64,000 nucleotides of DNA from positions 1 through 64,000 of the forward strand of contig JBELBV010000007.1 in assembly GCA_042095135.1 (NCBI GenBank). Direction: 5' to 3'. The position numbers were made by a program, and so were the translations under genes. This document shows, one piece after another, positions 27,223 through 37,400 of this stretch. The number at the start of each line of letters is the position of its first letter. The first letter of the stretch is position 1. The notes under the pieces are model-generated. The model was not told the origin of the DNA and made no database searches. It was given only the letters and a program-made list of their open reading frames with translations. Origin of the DNA: UA16 sp042095135. Lineage in GTDB: Bacteria > Bacteroidota > Bacteroidia > Flavobacteriales_D > Sanyastnellaceae.

Positions 27223-28182
27223 GTGAAAGTCCATTTCAACGCACGCGATTTTTCTACGGAAGTCCCGGTGGTATTGACCATTGGAACCTTTGATGGAGTC
27301 CATGTAGGGCACCGTGCGGTGCTTGATTTGTTGAAAACTCGCGCGGCAGAATTGAAGGGCGAATCCGTGCTCTTGACGTTCCACCCCCACCCCCGAACAG
27401 TCCTTCACCCCGAGCACCACCAATTGCAATTGCTCAACACCATCGAGGAACGGCAGGCATTGCTAGAACAAGCGGGGCTCGACCACCTGATCATTCACGC
27501 CTTTACGGAGGAACTCTCACGTATGACTCCGCTGGAATACGTGCGGGAGCTCTTTGCGGAGGGCATTGGACCTTCCGTCGTCATCGTCGGGTACGATCAC
27601 CGGTTTGGCCGCAACCGAGAGGGGTCATTCGAGAGTTTGACCAACTTGGGCAAGGTGTTCGGGTTTGACGTTGAAGAACTTCCCGCACACACCGTTGAAG
27701 ACACCCGGGTCAGCTCCACCACAGTCAGGGAAGCAATCGCCGCCGGTGATGTGGCCCGCGCCCGCCAGTGGCTAGGTCATCCCTACCCCTTCACCGGACG
27801 CGTCGTTCGCGGCGAGCAATTGGGGCGCAAACTCGGCTTCCCCACTGCAAACCTCGAATGCGAAGAACCGCTGAAGCGCTTTCCCGGACGGGGGGTCTAC
27901 GCCGTGTGGGCGCGCATCGCCGGGACGGGCGATTGGCAACCGGCCATGGTCAACATGGGCACCCGACCAACCGTGCAGGACGACGGCATCACCGAAACCC
28001 TGGAGGTGCACCTGCTTGAAGGGGGCCGTCGGTGTTACGACGAGACCATGGAGCTCAGGTTCATGGCCCGCCTCCGGGATGAAATGACGTTTGAAGGCCT
28101 CAAAGCACTCCAAGACCAGTTGCAACAGGATGCCCAAAAGGCGCGTTCTATCTTAGCCACTGAGCCTCTTCCGGTGCCATGA
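27223..28182 (+). CDS. ribF: Bifunctional riboflavin kinase / FAD synthetase
   Basis: A 319-residue enzyme that makes FMN from riboflavin and then FAD. The N-terminal adenylyltransferase domain shows TIGTFDGVHVGHRAVLDLL (residues about 20-38) and VIVGYDHRFGRNREG; the switch to the kinase domain occurs near residue 180 with TGRVVRGEQLGRKLGFPTAN, and VNMGTRPTV follows. Length is normal. The start codon is GTG at 27223, fixed by the promoter box ending 5 nt upstream. It heads a run of four overlapping genes (ribF, LRR protein, pnuC, riboside kinase), which groups flavin and NAD cofactor supply. Confidence 0.95.
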   Translation: MKVHFNARDFSTEVPVVLTIGTFDGVHVGHRAVLDLLKTRAAELKGESVLLTFHPHPRTVLHPEHHQLQLLNTIEERQALLEQAGLDHLIIHAFTEELSRMTPLEYVRELFAEGIGPSVVIVGYDHRFGRNREGSFESLTNLGKVFGFDVEELPAHTVEDTRVSSTTVREAIAAGDVARARQWLGHPYPFTGRVVRGEQLGRKLGFPTANLECEEPLKRFPGRGVYAVWARIAGTGDWQPAMVNMGTRPTVQDDGITETLEVHLLEGGRRCYDETMELRFMARLRDEMTFEGLKALQDQLQQDAQKARSILATEPLPVP

Positions 28183-28796
28183 TTCGATCCTCGCTTTTTT
28201 CAGTACTGCTATTCGTCCTCTCCTTCTTGGGGCCGAATGCAGCTGCGCAATCGGTGGATTGGCAGGATGCGCCGGTTTACACGAGCATCGAAAGTGCCCA
28301 AGCGGCGCGAGCAGCAGGTCAGCCCGTGTACCGCATTGACCTGACCAAAAAACGCCTTCGCACCTTTCCAATCGCTTTGGCCGAATGGACCGAACTCCGG
28401 GAGGTGATTCTGGATCGAAACAAACTCACTCGTATCGATGAAGACCTGTCAGGTTGGGCATTCCTCGAGCGTTTTTCAGCAGTCTCCAATTCCCTTGAAG
28501 CATTTCCAGCTTCAGCGATGGCCTGGACAGCGTTGCGCGAATTGGATTTAGGCGACAACACCATTGATTCCATTCCCCTGGACATCGACCAAATCGGAGG
28601 CCTGCGCACATTGAATTTGTGGTCCAATGTCATTGCCCATTACCCGGCCAGCCTGGGCGATTTGCCCCACCTCGAAACCCTTGACCTCCAGTACAACGAC
28701 ATGACGTTGGAGGAGCAAGAGCTGTTGAAGTCGTGGCTCCCACTTTCGGTTTCCGTAAACCTGTCGGCGCCGTGCCGGTGCGATTTCGATGAGTGA
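28179..28796 (+). CDS. Exported leucine-rich repeat protein
   Basis: A 205-residue protein with a signal peptide (MIRSSLFSVLLFVLSFLG, then NAAAQ). The mature part holds about six leucine-rich repeats of roughly 23 residues, such as LREVILDRNKLTRIDEDLSG, LRELDLGDNTIDSIPLDI, LRTLNLWSNVIAHYPASLG and LETLDLQYNDMTLEEQEL, and ends with a CRC pair. LRRs normally bind proteins; no partner or sorting signal is seen, so it may stay in the periplasm. It overlaps ribF by 4 bp and pnuC by 8 bp, so it is co-translated with cofactor genes although no functional link is obvious. Confidence 0.85.
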   Translation: MIRSSLFSVLLFVLSFLGPNAAAQSVDWQDAPVYTSIESAQAARAAGQPVYRIDLTKKRLRTFPIALAEWTELREVILDRNKLTRIDEDLSGWAFLERFSAVSNSLEAFPASAMAWTALRELDLGDNTIDSIPLDIDQIGGLRTLNLWSNVIAHYPASLGDLPHLETLDLQYNDMTLEEQELLKSWLPLSVSVNLSAPCRCDFDE

Positions 28797-29346
28797 TGCG
28801 CCTCACACGTGGCACCGGTGGGGTGAACCCCTGGCCGTTGCCCTGAACATTGCCTACACCCTCGGTTACCAAGCCGGAGAGGCTTGGGCATTCCCGGCTG
28901 GCGGCCTCGGTAGCGCCCTGTTTTTGGTGGTCTGTTGGCAACGGCAGCTGAAATTGGAGGCCTTCCTTTGGCTGTATTACATCGGCATGGCCGGGTACGG
29001 CGCGTGGGCGGTGCAGTCCGCTTGGCCAGACCCGCTTCCCACGGCTTCGCTGGAAGCGCATGCACTATCGATTGGTCTGGGCCTGATTGCTTGGTGGGCG
29101 CTCAGTCGGTTTTTTCAAGGCAAAAGCTGGAGGCCCCGCCTCGATGCATTCACCACGGTCGGGAGTTTGGTCGCGACGTATTGGATGCTGCAATTCGTGC
29201 ATGCCAATTGGCTCTACTGGATTGTCATCAATGCCGTTTCGGTGGTCCTCTACACAAGCCGAGGGCTCAAATGGGGCACCGGATTGTTCGTTCTCTACAC
29301 CCTGCTCGCCCTTGAGGGGTGGTTCAATTTCATTCCGCAGCTGTGA
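28789..29346 (+). CDS. pnuC: PnuC-family nicotinamide riboside transporter
   Basis: A 185-residue inner membrane protein with about seven hydrophobic segments. The family features are visible: EPLAVALNIAYTLGYQAGEAW at the start, LKLEAFLWLYYIGMAGYGAW, and the C-terminal NWLYWIVINAVSVVLYTSRG, containing the W-x-x-W-type substrate motif of PnuC. PnuC proteins import nicotinamide riboside by facilitated diffusion, trapped by phosphorylation inside the cell. The next gene encodes a NadR-like kinase that could do this, starting in the pnuC stop codon. This supports nicotinamide riboside over thiamine (PnuT) or riboflavin as substrate, although the leading ribF gene leaves a riboflavin (PnuX-like) role possible. 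Confidence 0.85.
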   Translation: MSDAPHTWHRWGEPLAVALNIAYTLGYQAGEAWAFPAGGLGSALFLVVCWQRQLKLEAFLWLYYIGMAGYGAWAVQSAWPDPLPTASLEAHALSIGLGLIAWWALSRFFQGKSWRPRLDAFTTVGSLVATYWMLQFVHANWLYWIVINAVSVVLYTSRGLKWGTGLFVLYTLLALEGWFNFIPQL

Positions 29347-29891
29347 GCGCATCGGCCGTTATCCGCATCGCCATCACCGGTGTCGAATCCACGGGGAAGA
29401 CGACCCTGACCGAAGCGTTGAGTGCACGTTTGGGCGGATTGGCTGTTCAGGAGTGTGCCCGGTACGACGCCGAGGTCATTGCCGGGAGAGCGACCTTGGC
29501 GACCTTGGAACGGCTGGCTAAAGAGCAAGCAGAGGCCTGTGAGGCAGCGGTACACGAAGCGGCCGCGATAGGCGCGGCATGCGTGGTTTCCGATACGGAT
29601 GCGCTGGTGCTGCAATTGTGGGGCGTACATGCCTTTGACCGAGCGCCCTCCGGGCTGCAACGGCTCGAAGCCTGGCCCGATTTGACCTTGCTCTGCGCAC
29701 CGACGATTCCATGGGAGGCCGACCCACTCCGTTCAATGCCTCGCCTTGAAGATCGGATGGCCCTGCACGCGACCTACGCAGAGGCGGTTACCTCGTTGCC
29801 AGTGCATGCCATCATCGACGCGACAGCACACGAAAAAAGGCTCGACCAAGCGGTGCGAGCCTTTCAAAATTTTGTTGTCAACCGCGTTTAG
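29343..29891 (+). CDS. NadR-like AAA ATPase, probable nicotinamide riboside kinase
   Basis: A 182-residue P-loop protein with Walker A GVESTGKTTL near residues 12-21, followed by an ECARYDAE segment and CVVSDTDALVLQLWG, the pattern of the NadR kinase domain (AAA_28 type) in Bacteroidota. No adenylyltransferase domain is present. It likely phosphorylates nicotinamide riboside delivered by PnuC. The start is taken as GTG 29343, which overlaps the pnuC stop (GTGA); an upstream in-frame start at 29319 would lie inside pnuC and adds nothing conserved. Its stop overlaps that of the convergent tonB gene by 4 bp. Confidence 0.8.
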   Translation: MSASAVIRIAITGVESTGKTTLTEALSARLGGLAVQECARYDAEVIAGRATLATLERLAKEQAEACEAAVHEAAAIGAACVVSDTDALVLQLWGVHAFDRAPSGLQRLEAWPDLTLLCAPTIPWEADPLRSMPRLEDRMALHATYAEAVTSLPVHAIIDATAHEKRLDQAVRAFQNFVVNRV

Positions 29892-30589
29892 CGGATGATG
29901 AACTTCACGGGGATGGTGTACTGAACACTTACCGCCTTGCCGCGCTGTTCGCCCGGTTCGAAGGTGGGCAAGCTCTCCACCACGCGAATCGCTTCGGCGT
30001 CCAGGCGGGAATCGACTTCACGCAACACACGTACGTCCTTCACCTTGCCGTCCTTACCGACGACGAAGTAAACGAACACGGTGCCTTGAATCCCTGCATC
30101 CTTCGCAATCGGTGGGTACTTGGTGTTCTTGGAAACGTACCTGATGATTTCCAACTGCGTGCACTGGTGGCGCTCATCTCCGCGCAGCTTTTTGCAGTCG
30201 CCCATCGCCGGCATGTTCTCAACGATCATAAACGGCACGTCATCTTCCTCGTCCTCGTAATCCTCGATGATTTCGATTTCGGTGTCCTCGTCCAGTTCGA
30301 TGTCTTCGATTTCCAATTCCTCCTCAATCTCTTCCTCGTCGTCGACAATTTCAATCACCGTCGTCTGTTGGGGGGGCGGAGGTGGGGGTGGCGGCTGTAC
30401 AATGTTCACCGGAATCTCTTCGTCTTCGAGGAGATCAGCTTCGAAGTCTAGGGCTCGCGTGATGGCCACATCGTAGGACGTCCACGCCAATGCACTGAGC
30501 AACAACGAAAGCGAGGCCACAAAGCCGATGGCTTTCCATGCGCCGCGCTTGTTTTCCAAGTTCGCTTCAGGAGTTTTTCTGCTGAGCAT
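29888..30589 (-). CDS. TonB-type energy transducer
   Basis: A 233-residue protein with one N-terminal membrane helix (about residues 20-40, AIGFVASLSLLLSALAW), a PPPPPPPP run, a very acidic linker (about residues 82-118), and a C-terminal TonB domain: YPPIAKDAGIQGTVFVYFVV, GKVKDVRVLREVD, and VSVQYTIPVKFIIR. TonB links the proton gradient sensed by ExbB/ExbD to outer membrane receptors such as the FecA-like one at 55.8-58.1 kb; exbB and exbD are not in the window. A TAATTTCG promoter-like box at 30609-30616 could allow separate transcription from the upstream vanZ-gcvH-sprA run. Confidence 0.88.
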   Translation of the reverse strand: MLSRKTPEANLENKRGAWKAIGFVASLSLLLSALAWTSYDVAITRALDFEADLLEDEEIPVNIVQPPPPPPPPQQTTVIEIVDDEEEIEEELEIEDIELDEDTEIEIIEDYEDEEDDVPFMIVENMPAMGDCKKLRGDERHQCTQLEIIRYVSKNTKYPPIAKDAGIQGTVFVYFVVGKDGKVKDVRVLREVDSRLDAEAIRVVESLPTFEPGEQRGKAVSVQYTIPVKFIIR

Positions 30590-30608
30590 GATTCGAGTAA
30601 TTGGGCCT

Positions 30609-30616
30609 CGAAATTA
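30609..30616 (-). promoter_or_regulatory. Minus-7-like box of tonB (TAATTTCG)
   Basis: One base from TAnnTTTG; it ends 19 nt before the tonB ATG in the 77-bp gap after vanZ. Confidence 0.4.
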
Positions 30617-30666
30617 CGTCAAGAAACGCATACCGAGGAAGTTTTATCGTGTTAACCTGAGGTCCG

Positions 30667-31074
30667 TCAGTTCCAGCAGCCATAGATGCCGCGAAAAGCC
30701 ACCCGTCCAGCGAGTACACCCGCACCATCAGCTAGGATGTCACCCCAACTAGCTTCACGGCCAACGAACCACACATCTTGTGCAAATTCCAGGCCAATTC
30801 CGTAAAAGAAGAGGGCCAATCCCGCGTACCATTTGTACTTGCGGATGGTTCCCGTTTTGCCCAAGGCGACAAAGACACTGGATGACAGCACTGCGAACAT
30901 GACCAGGTGAATAGCTTTGTCCACATGCAATAAATCGAGCAGGGCTTCTTGCGGGAGGTCAGTGCCTGGGATGGCATGCAGACCAAAGATCAGTAGGGCC
31001 CACGTCAGCGGCATCACCAAGTGCCGAAGCTGAACCTCTCGGCTGATGCCGGTATCGTTGAGGTCGCCTCGCAT
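30667..31074 (-). CDS. VanZ-like membrane protein
   Basis: A 135-residue protein with about four hydrophobic segments and the VanZ-like signature: WALLIFGLHAIPGTDLP, then VDKAIHLVMFAVLSS and a C-terminal IGLEFAQDVWFVGREASWGDILADGAG, containing the conserved E/D and G residues. VanZ was named for teicoplanin resistance, but in Bacteroidota this gene commonly sits beside gcvH and sprA with no known antibiotic role. It starts 6 bp after the gcvH stop. Confidence 0.85.
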   Translation of the reverse strand: MRGDLNDTGISREVQLRHLVMPLTWALLIFGLHAIPGTDLPQEALLDLLHVDKAIHLVMFAVLSSSVFVALGKTGTIRKYKWYAGLALFFYGIGLEFAQDVWFVGREASWGDILADGAGVLAGRVAFRGIYGCWN

Positions 31075-31080
31075 AATCAG

Positions 31081-31458
31081 TTAGCCAATCAGTTCGGCGT
31101 ACCCTTCGTAGGAGAGCAATGCCGCCACATTATCAGGGTTTTCGACGCGAATTTTGATGATCCATCCTTCGCCGTACGGATCGCTGTTCACCGACTCCGG
31201 CGTATCCTCAAGCGCCTCGTTGAACTCAATCACTTCCCCAGCTACGGGAGCGAACATATCGCTGACCGTCTTGACCGCTTCGATGGTGCCAAACACTTCA
31301 TCCGCCGCGACCGACTCGTCGACGGTATCGACTTCAATGAATACGATGTCACCGAGTTCGCCTTGCGCGTAATCGGTAATTCCAATGGTGGCAACGTCAC
31401 CCTCCAAGCGCACCCACTCGTGCTCCTTGGTGTAACGCAGATCGTTCGGAATGTTCAT
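31081..31458 (-). CDS. gcvH: Glycine cleavage system H protein
   Basis: A 125-residue lipoyl carrier, full length. It contains YTKEHEWVRLEGDVATIGIT, GDIVFIEVDTVDESV and FGTIEAVKTVSDMFAPV, in which the Lys of AVKT is the lipoylation site, plus SVNSDPYGEGWIIKI. It shuttles the methylamine intermediate between the P and T proteins of glycine cleavage. The other gcv genes are not present here. It lies 3 bp after sprA, a linkage often seen in gliding Bacteroidota and presumably not functional. Confidence 0.95.
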   Translation of the reverse strand: MNIPNDLRYTKEHEWVRLEGDVATIGITDYAQGELGDIVFIEVDTVDESVAADEVFGTIEAVKTVSDMFAPVAGEVIEFNEALEDTPESVNSDPYGEGWIIKIRVENPDNVAALLSYEGYAELIG

Positions 31459-31461
31459 GTC

Positions 31462-34400
31462 TTATTGATTCAAATTGAACCGCAAAGCTACTCCAGAACG
31501 GATATTCGACGTAGCAAATGACGTCGAGATGTACGGGTTCGTAATCTGGTGGTCGTAGAACGCGCGCATCGTCAATTTGTCCGACACTTCGAGGTCCGCC
31601 GACATCTTAATCGACACCAGTTTTTGACCGGCCGTCACCTGATTCTGGCGCTCCACCATCTTGCGGATGATCGTGCGGTTGTCCCGGACGTTGACATCCG
31701 CTCGAAGCACGAGGTCCGTCTCCTTCAGCATTTTGACCGGCAGCTTGCCGTAGGTCTTGATGAACGGATTAGGTACATCCTTGAACTTATATCCGAATCC
31801 AATGACCAGCCCTTCGCTTTTCGTCTCGGTAATCTGATAATTGGTCAACCCGAAGGCAACGTTACGATCGCGCTTGAGTTCAACCTTGATTTGGGGCTCA
31901 TTCTCCCCTTCAGTCTTGATCGTCATGTCCACACCAATAAGGGGGGACAGTTGTTCGCTTAAGCTCACGACATTGAATTGGCGCTCTGAGATGAAGTTGC
32001 CAAATTCGCTTTGGTCAATGGCCGTTGGCAATCCATTCGCGTCCTCCGCGTAGTTGAGGTTGGTTACGTAATTCGTAGTCAAGGTCGAGCGGTAACTGTG
32101 GTTCAAATTGAACCGCTTGAAGTACTGCTTAAAGAACTCGTTTTTGGTCAACCCGTCGTAGCTCACGCGCCAGTTCGGTGCGACCGGCGTGTTGAACACG
32201 TCAAGCGGCACTTCCTCCGGATTGATGCCCAAGTACGCCGCTACGAATGCCGGAATCGTTACGTCTTGGCTGGTGCCCCCATAGCCCTCGTAGTAGCCGG
32301 TATTCTCCGGCTCGTCCAATTGGTAATTCTCCTCATTCAGGCGCTGTGACACGATGATGCGGTGGGTCTTTAAGAAACTCTCCCAGAGGTCTGAATTGAA
32401 TTCGTTCTCCACGTCGTCCTCCACAAATGCGGTGTTCCAGCTCAATACAGTCGCCGAGAACTGCCCGGTCTCATTGGGGGAGTCGTAGACAAAATCATTC
32501 AACACCTCATCGTACCGGAAGAAACTCGTATAGTTCTGGCTGATGTTGCGGTTGGCCGTCAATTCAATCTTCAAATGCTTGATTGGCTCCAAATTGGCGC
32601 GAACATTGAATTGCTCCTGGTACGTCTGGTTGTACTGTTGGTTCTGCAGAGGCAGCTCGACTAACCAGCCGTTCTGTGCGGCGTCGGTGGCAAAATCTCG
32701 CACCTGAACACCTTGCCAGTTCGTGTTCTGGTGGCCCAAGACAAACAATGCCCCAGGTGCCAGCAACTGTTCATCCATGCCGACAAAGCGGGCGCGCCTG
32801 CCGTAACCGGGCAAGAGCATGCCCTCGTTGCGGGAGAACGTACCCGATACATTTTGGACGCTCGCAATCAAACGCACCAACGTGGCCAAGGGATTGATCT
32901 CCAACTTGATTTTTTCTTCTTCCTCTGCATTCCCAAACCCATCCCGGTCTTCGTTTCGGATTTCATTGCGCGTGGGTGCGCGGCGCGGCGGATTCAACAA
33001 ATCCTTCACACCAGGGATTTTTTTGTAGAGGTTGGCAAAATTCGCCTGTGCATTCAAGCTCAAGTTGCGTGAGTTCTGAATCGTATTGCCCAAGCTGTCC
33101 TGCGAGAAAGGCGCTCGGTCCCAACGGTATGATCCTTGGTACCGGATGTCACTGGAGATGAAATTGACGATGGGCAACTTGTCGAACGGCAGCTTATATG
33201 TGCCCGTCACGTTGTGGTTGTACATCGTGATTTCACCCGCATTTTGCAGGTTGACCAGGACCGAATCTTTGTACGCCTGGTAGGCATCAGCATCCTCGCG
33301 GTTGATTTCACCCGCGGGTTCGCCCACCAGCGCCTGGGCCTGACCCGTGTAATCAAACTTCAGGGCCTTGGTCAAGTCGTATTTCAGCGCATAGTTGCGT
33401 GACCACTGCCACGTCTTCATGACTTGGGTGTTGATCAGCAAGTCCGTTTCGATGCCCAACAATTCCTCCGTGTTGTTCCGCACGCGGCTTGTCTCGTAAA
33501 TCCGGTTCATCTGGGTGCCGACCGTGAATTGCTTGGGGAACAAGTAAAAATTGAAGTCTGAGAGCCACTTCAGCGCTTCGTATTTCCGGATGAAGCCCAC
33601 TTTGCGGAACGGCGTGAAGTTCTTGGGCGAATGCGAGAAGTTGTAGTTCAAGCCCCCTCGAAATTCCCGGTTGATCTGGTATTCCGTGTTCACGTCACGG
33701 TTGAAGGCTTCGATGTAACTGAAGTTCGCTGAGAAATTCCCAGGGTTGAAGAGCTTCAGAAGGCCGAATCCCGAGCCGCTTCCGCCGCCGCGGGCCGAAC
33801 CACCACCGCGGGCCGAACCACCGCCACGCGCAGAACCACCTCGGCCTCCGCCCATGTCCACGTTGCCGTCGGTCACGTCACCGTTTTTATCACCGCCCTT
33901 GCCTCCTTTACCGTCTTCGCCGCCGCGGACACCCGCTCCGGCGCCACCGCGGTCTCGGTTGCGGTCCCGTGAGCCGGCTCCGCCCGACCCGAATTGCGGA
34001 TCGATTTTGATGTTTGAGAAGTTGATGGACTTCAGCTGATTGACGGTTTGGGCGTTGTTTTGACGCTCTTCGGAAAGGCCTTGCTGTTCGGCCATTTCAA
34101 TGTCCGGGGACAAAGGATCGAACTGAGGCGTTGATACCTCTTGGGAGTACCCCAAGTACATGGGCAATGTCACACCCAATTTCTTAGGCAACAATTTGCC
34201 CAACTGCAGGGTGCCGGATGCATCAATAGCCTGGATGGTCTCCCGCTGGCGTTCCTGAATTCGTTGTTCCAAACCCCCAAATCCAGGTGTGGACATGTTC
34301 GCAGCGACGCTGACGTTTCCGAGGTCGGCCAGCTTCGCATTCATTTGTGCCGTCACGGCCCATCCTCCCTTTTGATTGAAGTCGGCGAGGCGCATTTCGT

Positions 34401-37400
34401 TCACCCACACCACACTGCACTTGTCCAGGCCATCGTCGTCGGAATCGAAGACGTTGTCATCCTTATCCGGGTTACGCACACCCACCATGACCATAACCAC
34501 ATTGGCCAAATTGGGGTTGCCCTTCACCGCGAGGCGCGCATCGTATTCGGAGTCCAGCCCTTCATACTCTTCGAACAACGGGAAGCCCGGTGGCCGCTCG
34601 ATTTTCAGGTTTTGAAGCTTTCGGAACTCAATATCGATGTTGTTTTGGGCCGGCCAAATCAAGTCTTCATCCCCGGTGTTCCAGGGCGTGACCTTCATCG
34701 GGATTTCGTACTCGTAGTAGTTGTTTTCGAAGTCGTTGCCCAAGCGAATGAAACACGTCAAGTCGTCGTCGTTGAGCGGCGTCCCATCCGGCCCGGCCTC
34801 GGCGTGCACGTACATCCGCAAGCGCTTGTACATCCGCATGTCGAAGTTGATGTTGCGATACGCTCCGCGGGCATCCCCATCTTTCAGTCCACACACGGCC
34901 ATTTCGAGGGATTGCTCATTCAACCTTCGCTGGTTGGCCGTCCCCACGTCAATTTCTCGGATGATGCCTGGAGGGGTCACGTAAGGCACCGGCTCACGGT
35001 TGCCGTTTTCTTCAATGTTCACGGCGCTGATGGCGAATGAAGTCGAGGACGGATCATCCGGCTCCACCTCTTGCGGTCCGGCCAACGATTCGAGGTACCG
35101 GCGCCATTCGCCACGGATGAGTTCGAGGCGGGCAAAACGCAGCGTCACCGGCTCCGTCCACCCATTCATAAACATGCGGATGAAACGGATGGAACGGAAG
35201 TCTGTGATGCCGCCGATGCGGTTGTCGAACTCACGCACCGGAATCTTGAACTGGTACCACCGGATGGTGCGGTCTTGATCGTCAGCCGTCGTTACGACCT
35301 GCTCAAACGTATCCGTGATGTAGTTGCTTCCAATGTTGTACTCACCCAAATCTTGCGGACGCAAGGAAACTTTGTACTGGAAGTAGCTCTCAATGGTCGA
35401 GAGGGTAATGTCCTGGTTGATGTCCTCCGTGTTGGGGATGGTTGTGGAGGTGACTGGGTATCCGTTTGGAGATCCCGTGTTGGAGTTGTTCTCGTACCCA
35501 TTGAACCGCTCGTACCGCTGCAGGATGGTCTCTTCGTTGGCCTGCGCTTCAGGGTCGCGGAAGTAGCGGAAGTTGTCCGCAGACGGGTCGCTGATGATGT
35601 CGGCATAGGCGTCAGGTGTTACCCAATCGGCAATGTCCGAAAGCCATTCGGAGAAGAACCCTTGCTCCTCAGCATCGGGCATGCCGTCCAGACCAACGTC
35701 CTGCAGTTCATAGTCACCGGAGGTATTGTCAAAAGCGTTGACCACATTGAATGTCGTGGGATCAGGGTACACACCCCAAACGCCTTCGAGCGTTGGCAAG
35801 TCCGGATTGTTGGCCGACGGCAGTCCGTTCTCATACGACAACTGACTGTCGTTGAGCACATCCTCCGATACGTTTCCTAGGTTGATGTAGAAATCCCCTC
35901 CGGTGAAGTTTTCCGAATCCTCATTGAACGGATCCATCAACCAAAACTGGAGATACTCGATGTTAGCCATCTCGAAATCCGTCGTGGTCAGCGCACGCTG
36001 GACTCCGCCCCAACGGCTGCTCGGATCAGCCAACGCCCCTTCCACCGTCAGACCGGCGGAGATTCCGTCAGCACCCTCGGGCACTTCGTAGTTGTACTGC
36101 CCCCGCTCTTCTGGACGGAAGTTTAAATCGAGCGTCGGAATGTTCGGCGGCGTGCCGGTGGGCAATTCCCGGTTGGGAAACACCTCGCCTTCGAGGACTT
36201 CCCGCGTGCGGTGGTCGCTCTTGATCTCAGCACTGACCTGTCCATCCTGCAAGCCCGACCCTCGGAAGAACTGCGGATCGACTGTGTACCAACTCAACGC
36301 TGCACGGTTGTAGTTGTAGATCAGGCTGTCTTCCAAATTGCCTTCGGGGAAAAGGTTGGGCTGCAGTTTCGGAGTCGAAGCCAAGAACCACCGGTTCACC
36401 GAACGGATGTCGATGGCTGACTGGCTACCCTCGAAGTCATCTATGTAGGCGTTTCCGTCCTGACCAATGGCCCGGCTGTGGCCCGGAATCAAATACGCTG
36501 CTTCCGCTGCGATATCGATGCTCGAAGCCGCACTCGTTTCGTAGAATGGCAACGCATCCACCAACTCCGTCAGGAATTGACTTTCCGACTGGTAGCTGAA
36601 GTCGGCACCAACGATGGAGTTGTTGACGGGCTCGTTGCCGATGTTGACCTTCTGGGTCAGTGGACGCTCGCGGAGGTTGAGCATCGTCGCACCCATATTA
36701 AAACGGTCCCCGATGGCATAGTCAAACCGCGTACCCATCATGGTCTTGGTCTGGATGCTGAACAGGGAATTGCTCTCGAGCGACACCTTGATATTGCGGC
36801 CCGATTCAAGCAAGCCGTCGTTGATGATGCGCACCCGGCCCAATTGGTAATCGACCGTGTAGTCCTGGTTCTCAATCAAGCGAACCCCACCGGCCGTGAC
36901 CGTCACCGATCCTTCTGGAATGTTCATGGCCTGAAGGGCAATCTCACTGCTCGTCTGGCTTTGGAATTCCCCTTTGATGCTGAAGCGGTTGAGCGATGGA
37001 ATCTGCTGCGCCGCGGTCTTGGTGCTATCGTAAAGCGGCTGAAATACGATGCTCTCGATTAAGTTAGCAGCGAGGTCCGGATCTTCCACGCGCTCCTCAA
37101 TTTCCTGGGCAAGGTTGGAACCAAACGGTTCTGCCGACGGGAAGAAAATCCGGCCGTTTTGGCTGTGGATGGTTCCGCCCATGGTCGCGGCGTTATCGAC
37201 GAAGTCGAAGACCCCATCGGGCTGGTTCATGCCGTTGATGTCCAACCGGTCCATGCCCAACAACTGGATGAGGAGCGTGCCGTCCAACGGGTTGCGCGGG
37301 ATGTAATTCAAGTCCACCCCCGTCGCCGGGTCGTTGTACCAAATATTGAGTCGGAAATTTTCTTGACTGAGACCAAACGCCTGCATGGAGTAGACGTTTT

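Noticed and set aside
29888..30589. Acidic linker of the TonB protein as an anomaly
   Set aside because: Glu/Asp-rich linkers after a Pro run are familiar in Bacteroidota TonB proteins, so it was not scored as a finding.
30667..31074. VanZ-like gene as an antibiotic resistance determinant
   Set aside because: The family name is historical; the gene sits in the core sprA-gcvH neighbourhood with no vancomycin-type resistance genes.
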